Part shown: one piece after another, positions 43,676-52,498 of the stretch
Position numbering within the stretch: position 1 is the first letter of the stretch
Layout: every line of letters begins with the position of its first letter
Source: Euzebyales bacterium
GTDB lineage: Bacteria; Actinomycetota; Nitriliruptoria; Euzebyales; JAHELV01
NCBI GenBank assembly: GCA_035461305.1
Contig: DATHVN010000179.1
Span: 1-56,291 of the forward strand
Direction: 5' to 3'
Length of the DNA stretch: 56,291 nt
Notes under the pieces: model-generated
Database searches by the model: none
The model's input: the letters and a program-made list of their open reading frames with translations, nothing else
What the model was told of the DNA's origin: nothing
Made by a program: the position numbers and the translations under genes

Positions 43676-44761
43676 TCACCGCCGATCGGGTTCGTGCGCT
43701 CGCGGGTCGGCGGTGGATCGACCACCCATGCCGGTGCGCAGCGCATCCAGCAGCTCGACCTCGACCGGATGCGCCGCCAGGGGTGGCGTCGGCCCGGCCG
43801 ATCCGTCGGCGATGCCGCGCAGGACGGTGCGCAGCGCGGTCGGACCGTCGTGACGCGGGGTCCACCCGAGCTCGGCGCGGGCGCGGGTCGAGTCCAGAAT
43901 CGGGCAGCGAGCCGCCAGGTCGAGCCACCCTCCCTCGAGCGGGTGCAGCCGCAGCCGCCAGGCCACATCGATCCACCACCGCGCAAGGGCGAACGGCACC
44001 GGGACGGGACGCGCGCCGAGCAGGTCGGCGACATCCCGAGTGGACAGCGCCTGGTCGGTGGCGACGTTGACCGCACCGCGCACGTCGCTCAGGACGGCCC
44101 GGAGGAACGCGTCGGCGACGTCATCGGCGTGGACCGCCTGGAAGTGGACGCCCGACAGGTGCGGCATGACTGGCAGCACCCCCGGCCGCAGCAGCAGCCT
44201 GGGCAGCAGCGGTCCGGCGAAGTAGCGCTTCTGCGACGCGGCGGCCTCGGTCTGGAAGATCAATCCCGGCCGCAGGCGCGCGACACGGGTGGTGGGATTG
44301 CGCGCCTCGAAGTCGTCGAGCATCCGCTCGACGTACGCCTTCTGGCGCGAGTACGCCGAGCTGGCGATCCCGTGGGTCGGCCACGTCTCATCGACGGGGT
44401 CAAGCGACGACCGCGGCGAGTAGGCACCGACGGACGACGCGACCACCAGCGCGGGCACGCCCTCGTCTGCCACCGCGGCGAGCATGCGCGCGGCACCGGC
44501 AACGTTGACCGCCCACTGGATGTCGAGCGACCTGCTCGGTTGGATCAGCCACGCCAGGTGCACCGCGGCGTCCGCGCCTGCCACGATCGGCCGCAGGTCC
44601 GCGCCGGTGACGTCCGCCACCACCATCCTCGCGCCGGCGGGCAGTGCTTTCGCGTGACGCCGAGCCACGACCGTCACGTCATGGACGCGCGGCTCGGCGG
44701 TCAGCGCTCTCGTCAGCGCCAGACCGACGTTGCCGGTGCCACCGATCACGACGACACGCAT
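43676..44761 (-). CDS. NAD-dependent epimerase/dehydratase (extended SDR)
   Basis: 361 residues. NAD loop VVVIGGTGNVGLALTRAL at the N-terminus, acidic turn VVADVTGADLR, active-site SSVGAY (Ser) and YSRQKAYVERML (Tyr and Lys), and C-terminal RCPILDSTRARAELGW with AELGW as in sugar epimerases. The sugar or steroid substrate is not evident. ATG at 44761 fits the Rossmann strand. It converges on the MoaD-like gene with 26 bases between, and its ATG lies 10 bases after the stop of the CoA-binding gene, so the two may be cotranscribed. Confidence 0.8.
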   Translation of the reverse strand: MRVVVIGGTGNVGLALTRALTAEPRVHDVTVVARRHAKALPAGARMVVADVTGADLRPIVAGADAAVHLAWLIQPSRSLDIQWAVNVAGAARMLAAVADEGVPALVVASSVGAYSPRSSLDPVDETWPTHGIASSAYSRQKAYVERMLDDFEARNPTTRVARLRPGLIFQTEAAASQKRYFAGPLLPRLLLRPGVLPVMPHLSGVHFQAVHADDVADAFLRAVLSDVRGAVNVATDQALSTRDVADLLGARPVPVPFALARWWIDVAWRLRLHPLEGGWLDLAARCPILDSTRARAELGWTPRHDGPTALRTVLRGIADGSAGPTPPLAAHPVEVELLDALRTGMGGRSTADPRAHEPDRR

Positions 44762-44771
44762 GGGATCGGAC

Positions 44772-45212
44772 CTAGCTGGGATTCCGTCGAGCAGGCGCGC
44801 CCTTGATGCCGAGCCGCTCGTGGGTGGCGCGCATGCACTCGTCCATGACGACCGTCAGGCCTGCATCCTCGGCCAACCTGGCAGCGTCCTCGGATCTGAT
44901 GCCCAGCTGCAGCCAGAGCACGTTCGCACCGATGTCCACAGCCGCCCGGGCGATGTCCGGTGCCTCTGACGCTGGCCGGAACACATTGACGACGTCGACG
45001 TCCCTTTCGAGCTCCCGCAGTCCATCCGCGGCCTTCCGACCCAGGACCTCGTCCCGTGCCGGGTTGACGGGGATCACCCAGTACCCCTGGTCCTGTAGGT
45101 ACGCAGGAACCTCGTGTGCATCCTTCTGCTCGGATCCCGAAGCACCGACGACCGCGATGGTCCGTGCTCTCTCCAGGATCTCCCGCAGCCGCTCGTCATC
45201 GCCGACCGGCAT
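44772..45212 (-). CDS. CoA-binding (YccU-type) Rossmann protein
   Basis: 146 residues. TIAVVGASGSEQKDAHEVPA, YLQDQGYWVIPVNPARDEVLG, VDVVNVFRPASEAPDIARAA, NVLWLQLGIRSEDAA and VVMDECMRATHERLG are the classical blocks of the succinyl-CoA synthetase-like CoA-binding fold. It may be a ligand sensor or protein-acylation factor; function unknown. ATG at 45212 was chosen because GAGAGGAG ends 5 bases upstream. The GTG at 45218 overlaps that ribosome site. Divergent from the membrane-CBS gene. Confidence 0.82.
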   Translation of the reverse strand: MPVGDDERLREILERARTIAVVGASGSEQKDAHEVPAYLQDQGYWVIPVNPARDEVLGRKAADGLRELERDVDVVNVFRPASEAPDIARAAVDIGANVLWLQLGIRSEDAARLAEDAGLTVVMDECMRATHERLGIKGAPARRNPS

Positions 45213-45381
45213 CGGCACTCCTCTCGTCGCTCATGCCAGCACCAGTGCCCAGCGCCACGACGCACAACCGTGCGCACGTGGCGATGCCGACGGATCGATG
45301 ACAGCGATCAGGCCAGATCGTGATTGAGCACCCACGGAGCGGGCACCGTGGGGGCCGCTTCCCGGAGCCCGAAGCGCACAG

Positions 45382-45394
45382 AGGTCCTCGACCT
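45382..45394. promoter_or_regulatory. Inverted repeat AGGTC-CTC-GACCT upstream of the membrane-CBS gene
   Basis: Perfect 5-base arms around CTC end 56 bases before the ATG at 45451. The sequence running on from it (GACCTGCCCC) is shared with the site at 13621-13636, and the distance is similar to the PNPOx sites. It lies in a divergent promoter region. The weaker spacer match (3 instead of 4 bases) lowers confidence that it is the same operator. Confidence 0.35.
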
Positions 45395-45450
45395 GCCCCC
45401 GGGGTGCGGCTGATCGAGACGACATCACGACCGTCCGCAGAGGAGATTCC

Positions 45451-46569
45451 ATGCCAACCCAGAACACCATCGCCCGCAGTCTGCATGATCTCGGCCTTGC
45501 CGGTTGGTTCGGCGGCTCGCTCATGGGCGCCGTCGGCCTCAACGGCGCGACGGCGCACCTCGACGACCCGACCGAGCGAGCCCGCGCCGCGAACGCCGGG
45601 TGGGACCGCTGGACGCCCGTCAACGGCGCCGCGATCGTCGCCCACCTGCTCGGGGGCGCCCAACTGGTCTGGAACAACAAGGGGCGTCTGGCCGTCCAGC
45701 GCAAGGCACGCTGGGTCAACCTGGCCAAGGCCGGCCTGACCGCCGTCGCGTTGGGCGTCACCGCCTACAGCCGGTGGCAGGGCCGGCAGCTGGAGGACAC
45801 GGCCGGGGACGCGGAGGTTCCCGTGCGTGACGCAACGACGCCCGCACCCGGAACACCCCCACGCGCGGCGAGGGCGCAGCGCCAGCTGACGGCGCTGCAA
45901 TGGGTCGTCCCCGCGTCGACGGGGGCGTTGGTGGTGCTCAACGCCAAAGCCGGTGAACAGCAGCGGCCGGCGGCCATCGTGCGCAGCGCGATCCGTTCGC
46001 AGATCCAGGCCTGGGCCAGGCTCGCGGCGTCCGCCGCCTCGTCGGCGGCCCCCGACGTCGACGTGCCATGGGCCAAGGTCGGCGGAGCGATCATCGGACT
46101 CATGGCGACGCGGCGCGTCCTGCGCCGCCGGCGCGGCCGCGTCCGATCGGGCGTCACGACGGCACGCGACATCATGACGAGCGACGTGATCACCGTCGCG
46201 ACCACCGACAGCGTGACGACGGCCGCTCGCCGCCTGGCCGACGGTGACATCGGCTCGGTCCCGGTCTGCGACGGCGACCGCCTGTCGGGGATGTTGACCG
46301 ACCGCGACATCGTGACCCGCGTCGTCGCGAACGGCACGGACCTCGATTCGGTCACGGCGGGCGAGATCGCCGGCCGTCGGGCCGTCACGGTCGACGCCGA
46401 CGATCCGCTGGGCGAGGTCGTGACGACCATGGCGCGCCACCAGATCCGTCGCCTGCCGGTCGTCGAGGACGGCCGCCTCGTCGGGATGATCAGTCAGGCC
46501 GACGTCGCGGCCACCGGCGACGACGACGTCACCGGGCGGCTCGTCGAGCTCATCTCTGCCGACCACTGA
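45451..46569 (+). CDS. Membrane-associated protein with C-terminal CBS pair
   Basis: 372 residues. The N-terminal 200 residues or so contain hydrophobic segments (GLAGWFGGSLMGAVGL, NGAAIVAHLLGGAQLV, AGLTAVALGVTAYS, LQWVVPASTGALVVLNA), followed by a basic stretch RRVLRRRRGRVRSG. Then come two CBS motifs: ARDIMTSDVITVATTDS with GSVPVCDGDRLSGMLTDRD, and IAGRRAVTVDADD with RRLPVVEDGRLVGMISQAD. It resembles a membrane protein gated by an adenylate-type ligand. ATG follows GAGGAG. It may belong to the same stress regulon as the CBS protein at 14172. Confidence 0.8.
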   Translation: MPTQNTIARSLHDLGLAGWFGGSLMGAVGLNGATAHLDDPTERARAANAGWDRWTPVNGAAIVAHLLGGAQLVWNNKGRLAVQRKARWVNLAKAGLTAVALGVTAYSRWQGRQLEDTAGDAEVPVRDATTPAPGTPPRAARAQRQLTALQWVVPASTGALVVLNAKAGEQQRPAAIVRSAIRSQIQAWARLAASAASSAAPDVDVPWAKVGGAIIGLMATRRVLRRRRGRVRSGVTTARDIMTSDVITVATTDSVTTAARRLADGDIGSVPVCDGDRLSGMLTDRDIVTRVVANGTDLDSVTAGEIAGRRAVTVDADDPLGEVVTTMARHQIRRLPVVEDGRLVGMISQADVAATGDDDVTGRLVELISADH

Positions 46570-46818
46570 GCCCGTGAGACACCCAATGGGGGCCTGTGGT
46601 GAGCGATCCGCAGCACGACACGCGCGGCGGGGTCGACCCGATCCCGCACGCTGACGGCCAGCGGACCACGCGGTTCGGGCCGCGTTCTTCGAGCAGTGCC
46701 GTCAGCTGCGGCACTGGCCACGCGAGCAAGCCGACCGGACCTGAGCTGACCGAGCGACACGAACCGACCGGTCCGACGACACCTCCGGGCCGCACCGTCC
46801 GAAGGAGCGATCAGTTCG
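46570..46818. other. Promoter-length gap before the zinc alcohol dehydrogenase
   Basis: 249 bases without a convincing gene. It contains the 10-bp palindrome GGGTCGACCC at 46630-46639. It ends with AAGGAG 11 bases before the ATG, which would be the ribosome site. GTCGAC is frequent in this GC-rich DNA, so I give the palindrome little weight. Confidence 0.35.
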
Positions 46819-47997
46819 ATGAAGGCAGTCACCTGGCACGGCACGCGCGACGTCCGCGTCGAGACAGTCCCCGACCCGGTCATCCAGGAGCCGACCGACG
46901 CCATCGTGCGCATGACGACCACAGGATTGTGCGGCTCGGATCTGCACCTGTACGAGGTGCTGGGCCCGTACATGAACGAGGGCGACATCCTCGGCCACGA
47001 GCCGATGGGGATCGTCGAGGCCGTGGGCGCCGAGGTCGATCGCCTGGAGGTCGGAGACCGGGTCGTCGTCCCGTTTCAGATCGCATGCGGCGACTGCTTC
47101 ATGTGCGACCGACAGCTGTACACCCAGTGCGAGACCACCCAGGTCCGCGACCAGGGATGTGGCGCCGCGCTGTTCGGATACACCAAGCTGTACGGCTCGG
47201 TCCCCGGCGCGCAGGCCGAGTACCTGCGCGTCCCCTTTGCCGACGTCGGGCCGATCAAGGTGCCCGACGGCCCGGCCGACGATCGCTTCGTCTACCTGTC
47301 GGATGTGCTGCCGACCGCGTGGCAGGCGGTGGCCTACGCAGACGTCCCCGACGGCGGCAGCGTCGCCGTGCTCGGGCTCGGTCCGATCGGTGACATGGCG
47401 TGCCGCATCGCGATGCAGCAGGGTGCGGAACAGGTCATCGGCGTCGACCGCGTGCCCGAGCGGCTGGCCCGCAGCTCGGCGCGCGGAACCACCGTGCTCG
47501 ACCTCGACGCGGCCGACGTCGGTGCCGCGGTCCGCGACCTGACCGGAGGGCGTGGCGTCGACGCGGTGGTCGATGCGGTCGGCATGGAGGCGCACGGCTC
47601 ACCGGTCTCCAAGGCAGCGCACCAGGCCGTCGGTCTGCTGCCCGACGCCGTCGCCGAGCCGATGATGGACCACATGGGCGTCGATCGCCTCCACGCGCTG
47701 CTGACCGCCATCGACATCGTGCGGCGCGGGGGCACGGTCTCGCTGTCCGGGGTGTACGGCGGGCAGGCGGATCCGCTGCCGATGATGACGATGTTCGACA
47801 AGCAGATCCGGCTGCACATGGGCCAGGCCAACGTGCGTCGCTGGGTAGATGACATCCTGCCGCTGCTCAGCGACGACGACCCGCTCGGCGTCGACGGCTT
47901 CGCGACGCACCACGTCCAGCTCGACGACGCACCGGTCGCCTACGAGACCTTCCAGCAGAAGGAGGACGGCGCCGTCAAGATCCTGTTCCGCCCCTGA
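46819..47997 (+). CDS. Zinc-dependent alcohol dehydrogenase, formaldehyde-dehydrogenase-like
   Basis: 392 residues, MDR fold. Catalytic zinc ligands in TTTGLCGSDLHLYEV and ILGHEPMGIVE; structural zinc cysteines in IACGDCFMCDRQLYTQC; NAD loop VAVLGLGPIGDMACRIA with the acidic end GVDRVPE. The long C-terminal domain (AVGLLPDAVAEPMMDHMGVD) is typical of the glutathione-independent formaldehyde-dehydrogenase-like branch. The natural substrate is unknown. Comparable dehydrogenases occur in the Streptomyces DevR-type (Osd) stress region, from memory. Convergent with udgX. Confidence 0.85.
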   Translation: MKAVTWHGTRDVRVETVPDPVIQEPTDAIVRMTTTGLCGSDLHLYEVLGPYMNEGDILGHEPMGIVEAVGAEVDRLEVGDRVVVPFQIACGDCFMCDRQLYTQCETTQVRDQGCGAALFGYTKLYGSVPGAQAEYLRVPFADVGPIKVPDGPADDRFVYLSDVLPTAWQAVAYADVPDGGSVAVLGLGPIGDMACRIAMQQGAEQVIGVDRVPERLARSSARGTTVLDLDAADVGAAVRDLTGGRGVDAVVDAVGMEAHGSPVSKAAHQAVGLLPDAVAEPMMDHMGVDRLHALLTAIDIVRRGGTVSLSGVYGGQADPLPMMTMFDKQIRLHMGQANVRRWVDDILPLLSDDDPLGVDGFATHHVQLDDAPVAYETFQQKEDGAVKILFRP

Positions 47998-48021
47998 CGG
48001 ACGCGGCGACGCCGCGCTCGT

Positions 48022-48047
48022 GGCGAGGCGGCGCCTCACCGCTCGCC
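48022..48047. terminator. Possible terminator hairpin between convergent adh and udgX
   Basis: GGCGAG (48022-48027) can pair with CTCGCC (48042-48047), enclosing an inner GAGGC/GCCTC repeat. The two alternatives exclude each other partly, and there is no T-run. It lies between two stop codons of convergent genes, where a bidirectional terminator is expected. Confidence 0.3.
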
Positions 48048-48059
48048 TGGTACGCGACG

Positions 48060-48650
48060 TCAGCGCAGCATGGTCTCGACGCCGGCCAGGTCGGTGACGA
48101 AGTCGTCGTAGGCTGCCTGCCGACGCTCGGCGGGAACGCGCAGGATCGAGGACGGATGGACCGTGGCGGTGACGCGGTAGCCGTCCCGCTCGAACACCTC
48201 ACCACGCTGCACGGTGACACGGAACGACGAACCGAGCAGCGCCTGCGCGGCGGTCGCGCCCATCAGCACGACGACGTCCGGGTCCACGGCGCCGATCTCG
48301 CCCTCCAGCCACGGCATGCAGGCCCCGACCTCCTCGCGATTCGGCTTGTCGTGGATGCGCCGCTTCCCACGGCGGGTGAACTTGAAGTGCTTGACGACGT
48401 TCGTCACGTAGGTGCGACCACGCTCGATGCCGGCGTCACGCAAGGCGTCGTCGAGCACGCCACCAGCCGGGCCGACGAACGGTGCGCCCTGCAGGTCTTC
48501 CTGGTCACCGGGCTGCTCGCCGACGAGCATGAGATCGGCGTCGGTGGGTCCCTCACCGAACACGGTCTGCGTGGCGTCCTTGTACAGGTCGCATCTGGTG
48601 CATCCGGCGGCATCGTCGCGGAGCGCTCGCAGATCGGTCGCCGCGGTCAC
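48060..48650 (-). CDS. udgX: UdgX-type uracil-DNA glycosylase with KRRIH motif
   Basis: 196 residues of the family 4-like [4Fe-4S] uracil-DNA glycosylases. Cluster cysteines include Cys17 and Cys20 (AAGCTRCDLY) and Cys111 (GACMPWLEG). The active site is VGEQPGDQEDLQGAPFVGPAG. The insertion GKRRIHDKPN (about residues 95-104) is the hallmark of UdgX, in which the histidine (here His100) attacks the abasic sugar and leaves the enzyme covalently bound to DNA. GTG at 48650 is preceded by AGGTGG. An alternative assignment as plain type 4 UDG is disfavoured by the KRRIH motif. Confidence 0.88.
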   Translation of the reverse strand: MTAATDLRALRDDAAGCTRCDLYKDATQTVFGEGPTDADLMLVGEQPGDQEDLQGAPFVGPAGGVLDDALRDAGIERGRTYVTNVVKHFKFTRRGKRRIHDKPNREEVGACMPWLEGEIGAVDPDVVVLMGATAAQALLGSSFRVTVQRGEVFERDGYRVTATVHPSSILRVPAERRQAAYDDFVTDLAGVETMLR

Positions 48651-48862
48651 GACGCCACCTGCATGGATGCCGGTCGTTGGCCCATTGCACACCCACCTGG
48701 CAGGGCCGGGGTCGTCACGGTCGACGGCGACCTCGGATCGGATCCCCCTACCCACTCGATCGAGCGCACAGTCGTCGCCGACGCGCCGCAGATGCCGGCA
48801 CGATGGCCAATCCGCGCCCACCATGCCGTCAGCACGTTCTACGATGCGCCGTGGGGTGACGT

Positions 48863-49826
48863 GTGACCACTGACATGATTGACGCCGGCTCATCGCCACA
48901 GGTTCGGGATCGGGGTGGCGCAGTCTGCGTACTCGAGCCCGGTCCCTACCTCGAGGTGACCATCGAGCCGGGCGCGCACGAAGACGCCGAGCTGCACCTC
49001 CATCCGGCCGGGCAGGGCTTCTGGATCGCACGCATCGCGGCACGGCTCGGCGCCGACGTCACACTCGTCGCGCCGTTCGGGGGCGAGACCGGCGGGGTAC
49101 TCGAACGCCTCATCGCGCACGAGGGCATGCGCACGGCCCTCGGTCGTGACCGAAGGCGCCAACGGCGGCGTCTTCCACAATCGTCTCGCAGCGGACAGAG
49201 CGGCGATCTCGGTGCCCGGGACGCAGCTCGCGCGGCACGACCGCGGCGACCTTCACGGCGCGGCGTTCTCATCGGCGCTCAATGCCGAGGTGTTCGTGCT
49301 CGCCGGCACGTGCACCCCGGTCCTCGACGCCAGCCTGTACGACACCTCGCACACGACGTCCACCGCAACGGGGTCACGGTCATCGCTGACCCGTCGGGGG
49401 ATGCTGTCCGCCGCGCTTGCGGGCGGCATCGACCTCCTCAAGGTCAGCGACGACCAGTTGCGCTCGGACGGCTACATGTCGGGCGAGGACCGCAATGACA
49501 TCCTCCGCGCCATCGAGGACGTGCGTCGGGCCGGCGCGGGCAACGTCGTCGTGTAGCGCGGCCGAGCTCCGAGCACCGCCGCCATCGATGACCACCTGTG
49601 GGAACCTCGCGGACCTGACGTCGAACCCGTCGACAGCCACGGTGGCGGTGACTCGATGACCGGCGCGCTCGCCACCGCGCCGGCCGCAGGCGACTCCTAC
49701 GACACCGCCGTCCGCCTCGCGATGGCGGCCGCAACCGCCGGAGTCCTGCGCCATGGACTTGCGTCGGCTCGTCGCGAGGACATCGAACGACTCGCCGAGC
49801 GGGTCACGATCACCCACCTCACATGA
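48863..49826 (+). pseudogene. PfkB-family sugar kinase, several frameshifts
   Basis: GTG at 48863. Frame 1: VCVLEPGPYLEVTIEPGAHE, HPAGQGFWIARIAARLGADV, TLVAPFGGETGGVLERLI, a PfkB N-terminal half. From about 49145 another frame gives VTEGANGGVFHNR, AEVFVLAGTC and GIDLLKVSDDQLRSDGY. It then stops at 49556. The catalytic C-terminus SHGGGDSMTGALATA and RHGLASARREDIERLAERV is in a further frame ending TGA 49824-49826, which overlaps the next ATG. At least three shifts make it non-functional, or the sequence has errors. It probably was a 1-phosphofructokinase or similar. Confidence 0.65.
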
Positions 49827-50377
49827 GGCACGCTCCAAAGGGACGGCGCCCCGACCAACGTCGCGTTGCAGCGACATGGGACGACGATCCATCGTCGCGC
49901 AGCATGGTGGGCCTCGAGACTGAACACGACGACCGCTTCGCCACCTACGAGTGGCTGACGCACCGTGTGGCGGTCGTCGTGATGACGCTCGTGGTGCTGG
50001 GCGGCGCACTCGGGGTCTTCGGCTTCGGTCCACTCGCGTCCGCGACGCGTCGCGGCGAGGGCTTCACCGTCACCTATGAACGGTTCGCGCGCAACGGTGC
50101 CCCACTGCGGCTGACAATCGAGCAGTTCCGGCCGGGCTCGCCGCGTGTGTGGATCGACGATGCGGTGCTGGAGGCGATGCAGCTTGAGCGGGTGGTGCCC
50201 GCCGCCGCAACCGAGCGACGCACCGCTGCCGGCGTGACGTTCGGCTTCGACGGCCCGGACACGGCGGACGGGACCGCCGCGTTCACACTGACCGGCGACG
50301 ACGTGGGCATGGTCCGCGGTCGGGTCGGCCGTTCCCCGACCGACGCCGTCCCAATCTGGATCCTGTTGTATCCGTAG
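49823..50377 (+). CDS. Membrane-anchored protein of unknown function
   Basis: 184 residues. A charged N-terminus (RHAPKGRRPDQRR), one membrane helix at about 50-72 (VAVVVMTLVVLGGALGVFGF), then an exported beta-rich domain (GEGFTVTYERFARNGAPLRL, RVWIDDAVLEAMQLERVVP) ending IWILLYP. I do not recognise a family. It is followed 16 bases later by a DUF421 protein with which it probably forms a pair. ATG overlaps the end of the broken pfkB frame. Confidence 0.65.
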   Translation: MRHAPKGRRPDQRRVAATWDDDPSSRSMVGLETEHDDRFATYEWLTHRVAVVVMTLVVLGGALGVFGFGPLASATRRGEGFTVTYERFARNGAPLRLTIEQFRPGSPRVWIDDAVLEAMQLERVVPAAATERRTAAGVTFGFDGPDTADGTAAFTLTGDDVGMVRGRVGRSPTDAVPIWILLYP

Positions 50378-50393
50378 CACCGGGAGTCACCCC

Positions 50394-50849
50394 ATGGATG
50401 CGATCGCGCGCGCACTGGCCGTCTACCTGTTCCTGCTCGTCCTGTTCCGCGTGTCGGGGAAGCGCACCCTCGCCGAGGCCAGCAACTTCGACTTCGTCTT
50501 GTTGCTCATCGTCGCTGAAGCGACGCAGCAGGCACTGCTCGGCGACGACTTCTCGGTGACCAACTCGATCCTGATCATCACCACGTTGTTCCTGACCGAC
50601 GTCGCCGCGACCTGGTTGAAGAACCGCTCCGACCGGTTCGACCGGTTGATCGACGGGCTTCCGGTGCTCCTGATGGACCGGGGCGCCGTGCTGCATTCCA
50701 ACCTCGACGAGCACCGGATCAACGTCAACGACATCCTGGAAGAGGCACGACGCGACCATGGACTGCGGTCGCTGGAGGACATCGAATACGCAGTCCTCGA
50801 ACGATCTGGCGACATCTCGGTCATCCCCAGAACCCAGGAGCGGGCCTGA
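50394..50849 (+). CDS. DUF421/YetF-family membrane protein
   Basis: 151 residues. Two or three membrane segments at the start (RALAVYLFLLVLFRVSGKRT, FDFVLLLIVAEATQQALLG, ILIITTLFLTDVAATWL), then the soluble domain with LIDGLPVLLMDRGAVLHSNL and INVNDILEEARRDHGL, SLEDIEYAVLERSGDISVI. This matches YetF-type proteins of unknown role, often in stress or spore contexts. The RVSGKRT...NFDFV motif is diagnostic. Probably cotranscribed with the anchored protein before it. Confidence 0.8.
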   Translation: MDAIARALAVYLFLLVLFRVSGKRTLAEASNFDFVLLLIVAEATQQALLGDDFSVTNSILIITTLFLTDVAATWLKNRSDRFDRLIDGLPVLLMDRGAVLHSNLDEHRINVNDILEEARRDHGLRSLEDIEYAVLERSGDISVIPRTQERA

Positions 50850-50979
50850 CGTCGATTGCTGGCAACGGCGGCCGGCGACGCCGGTGAGACCGGACGCGGG
50901 GGTCACGGCTGTCGTCGTTCTCCGGTCGTGCCGCGGGTACCCGGACCGGTGGACGTTCCTTCCCACCCCGACGTGACCA

Positions 50980-51190
50980 CGTGGACCGCATCGCAGACGC
51001 CATCGGACGAGGGTTGCTGGCCGGGCTCGTCGGCACGGGGGCCTGACCGTGTCGAGCACACTCGAGGCGAAGGCGCGCACCGGCAGGCAGCACCGCACCC
51101 GCCGACGCCGCCCGTGCCACCGCCGCCATGGCGTTCGAGCGGCTCAGCGCTCGCGGCGGAGCTGACCGCACGGCGATTCATGAGACGGTC
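50980..51190 (+). pseudogene. Remnant of a small helical membrane protein
   Basis: Within a 387-base gap, pieces in successive frames read DRIADAIGRGLLAGLVGTGA, TVSSTLEAKART, and APADAARATAAMAFERLSA. Together they look like the start of a common actinobacterial membrane protein with an RGL.AGL.GT...T.SS..E.K.RG.....APA.AA pattern, as far as I recall. A stop and two frame changes break it. The rest of the gap holds nothing recognisable. Confidence 0.4.
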
Positions 51191-51236
51191 AGCGGGAAAC
51201 CTGGGCCCCCCAGCCACACCTGGAAGGAGGAACGGC

Positions 51237-51620
51237 ATGCCGGCCGACAAGGAAGACCTGCCAGGCACCATCCAGCGGTCACCGAAGAGTGCTCGGCGCA
51301 CGTATGCGAAGGCGCTGGATTCCGCGCACGAGCAGTACGACTCTGAGGATCGGGCGCACCGCGTGGCCTACGCCGCAATCAAGCACACCCACGAGAAGGT
51401 CGAAGACCACTGGGAACCCAAGGAGGTGTCCGGCCCCTCCCACGAGCGCGCCAGGCACCCGCGAGCACGGCAGAACGAGGGCGAGACCGCCGGCGGGGTC
51501 GACGTCGCCGGCCACACCAGAGACGAGCTCTACGAGCGGGCCAAGGACCTCGACATCTCCGGCCGCTCGTCGATGAGCAAACAGGAGCTCGGCGAAGCGA
51601 TCGCCCGCGCCCAGGACTGA
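51237..51620 (+). CDS. ChaB-family protein with C-terminal Rho-N-like domain
   Basis: 127 residues. ChaB part: DLPGTIQRSPKSARRTYAKA, LDSAHEQYDSEDRAHRVAYA, AIKHTHEKVEDHWEPK. C-terminal SAP-like Rho N-terminal motif: HTRDELYERAKDLDISGRSS, MSKQELGEAIARAQ. Small ChaB proteins are putative regulators of the cation exchanger ChaA. The Rho-N addition, seen in actinobacteria, suggests nucleic-acid binding. ATG at 51237 follows GGAAGGAGG. Likely stress-related, followed by a stress-type SDR. Confidence 0.82.
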   Translation: MPADKEDLPGTIQRSPKSARRTYAKALDSAHEQYDSEDRAHRVAYAAIKHTHEKVEDHWEPKEVSGPSHERARHPRARQNEGETAGGVDVAGHTRDELYERAKDLDISGRSSMSKQELGEAIARAQD

Positions 51621-51652
51621 CGCACACCCTCTCCACGACGTCAGGTCGTCCG

Positions 51653-52498
51653 ATGACCCAAGGGAATCCTCCGCAGAGCCAGTCCCAGCCAGGCAGGCAA
51701 CACGAGATGCGACCGCAGCCGGAGTCGGCCGGGCCACATCGCGGCTGCGCACGACTTGAAGGCAGGACGGCGATCATCACCGGCGGCGACAGCGGCATCG
51801 GTCGCTCCGTCGCCGTGCTGTTCGCCCGCGAGGGCGCGAACGTCGCCGTCGTCTACCTCGAGGAGCACGACGACGCCGAGGCAACGGCCCGGATGGTCGA
51901 GGACGAGGGAGGCCGCTGCCTGCTGGTCTCGGGTGATGTCGGCGACGAGGCGTTCTGTACCGAGGTTGTGCGACGCACCGTCGGGGAGTTCGGCCGGCTC
52001 GATGTCGTCGTGAACAACGCCGCGGAACAGCATGTCCGCGACGACATCACTGACATCTCCTCGACGCAGCTGGTACGGACCTTCCGCACGAACGTCTTCG
52101 CGATGTTCCACCTCGTCAAGGCCGCCCTGCCATACCTCGGCGACGGCGCGTCGATCATCAACTCGACCTCGGTCACCGCGTACCAGGGCAACCCGATGCT
52201 GGTCGACTACTCCGCGACCAAGGGAGCGATCGTCGCCTTCACCCGGGCGCTGTCACAACAGGTCATCGACAGGGGCATCCGCGTCAACGCCGTCGCGCCG
52301 GGACCGATCTGGACGCCGCTGATCCCGGCGACGTTCCCGGCGAATGCGGTGGAGTCGTTCGGGACGAACACGCCCATGGGTCGCCCAGGTCAGCCCGACG
52401 AGGTCGCGCCCTGCTACGTCTTCCTCGCATCCGACGACGCCTCCTACGTCGCCGGTCAGGTGCTGCACCCCAACGGCGGCCAGGTCGTCAACGGCTGA
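51653..52498 (+). CDS. SDR oxidoreductase, YhdG/GSP39-like general-stress type
   Basis: 281 residues. Gln/Pro-rich N-terminus, then LEGRTAIITGGDSGIGRSVA (NAD(P) loop), NNAAEQH, catalytic Ser in IINSTSVTAYQG, Tyr-x-x-x-Lys in VDYSATKGAIVAF, and VNAVAPGPIWTPLIP. The N-terminal extension and the EQ(H) after NNAA are typical of the general-stress-protein-39-like SDRs. The substrate is not known. It is 32 bases behind the ChaB gene and probably in the same transcript. Confidence 0.88.
   Translation: MTQGNPPQSQSQPGRQHEMRPQPESAGPHRGCARLEGRTAIITGGDSGIGRSVAVLFAREGANVAVVYLEEHDDAEATARMVEDEGGRCLLVSGDVGDEAFCTEVVRRTVGEFGRLDVVVNNAAEQHVRDDITDISSTQLVRTFRTNVFAMFHLVKAALPYLGDGASIINSTSVTAYQGNPMLVDYSATKGAIVAFTRALSQQVIDRGIRVNAVAPGPIWTPLIPATFPANAVESFGTNTPMGRPGQPDEVAPCYVFLASDDASYVAGQVLHPNGGQVVNG

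Noticed and set aside
46630-46639. GGGTCGACCC as a further copy of the GGTC-N4-GACC operator
   Set aside because: It has no spacer, lies 179 bases from the gene start, and GTCGAC is frequent by chance in this DNA.
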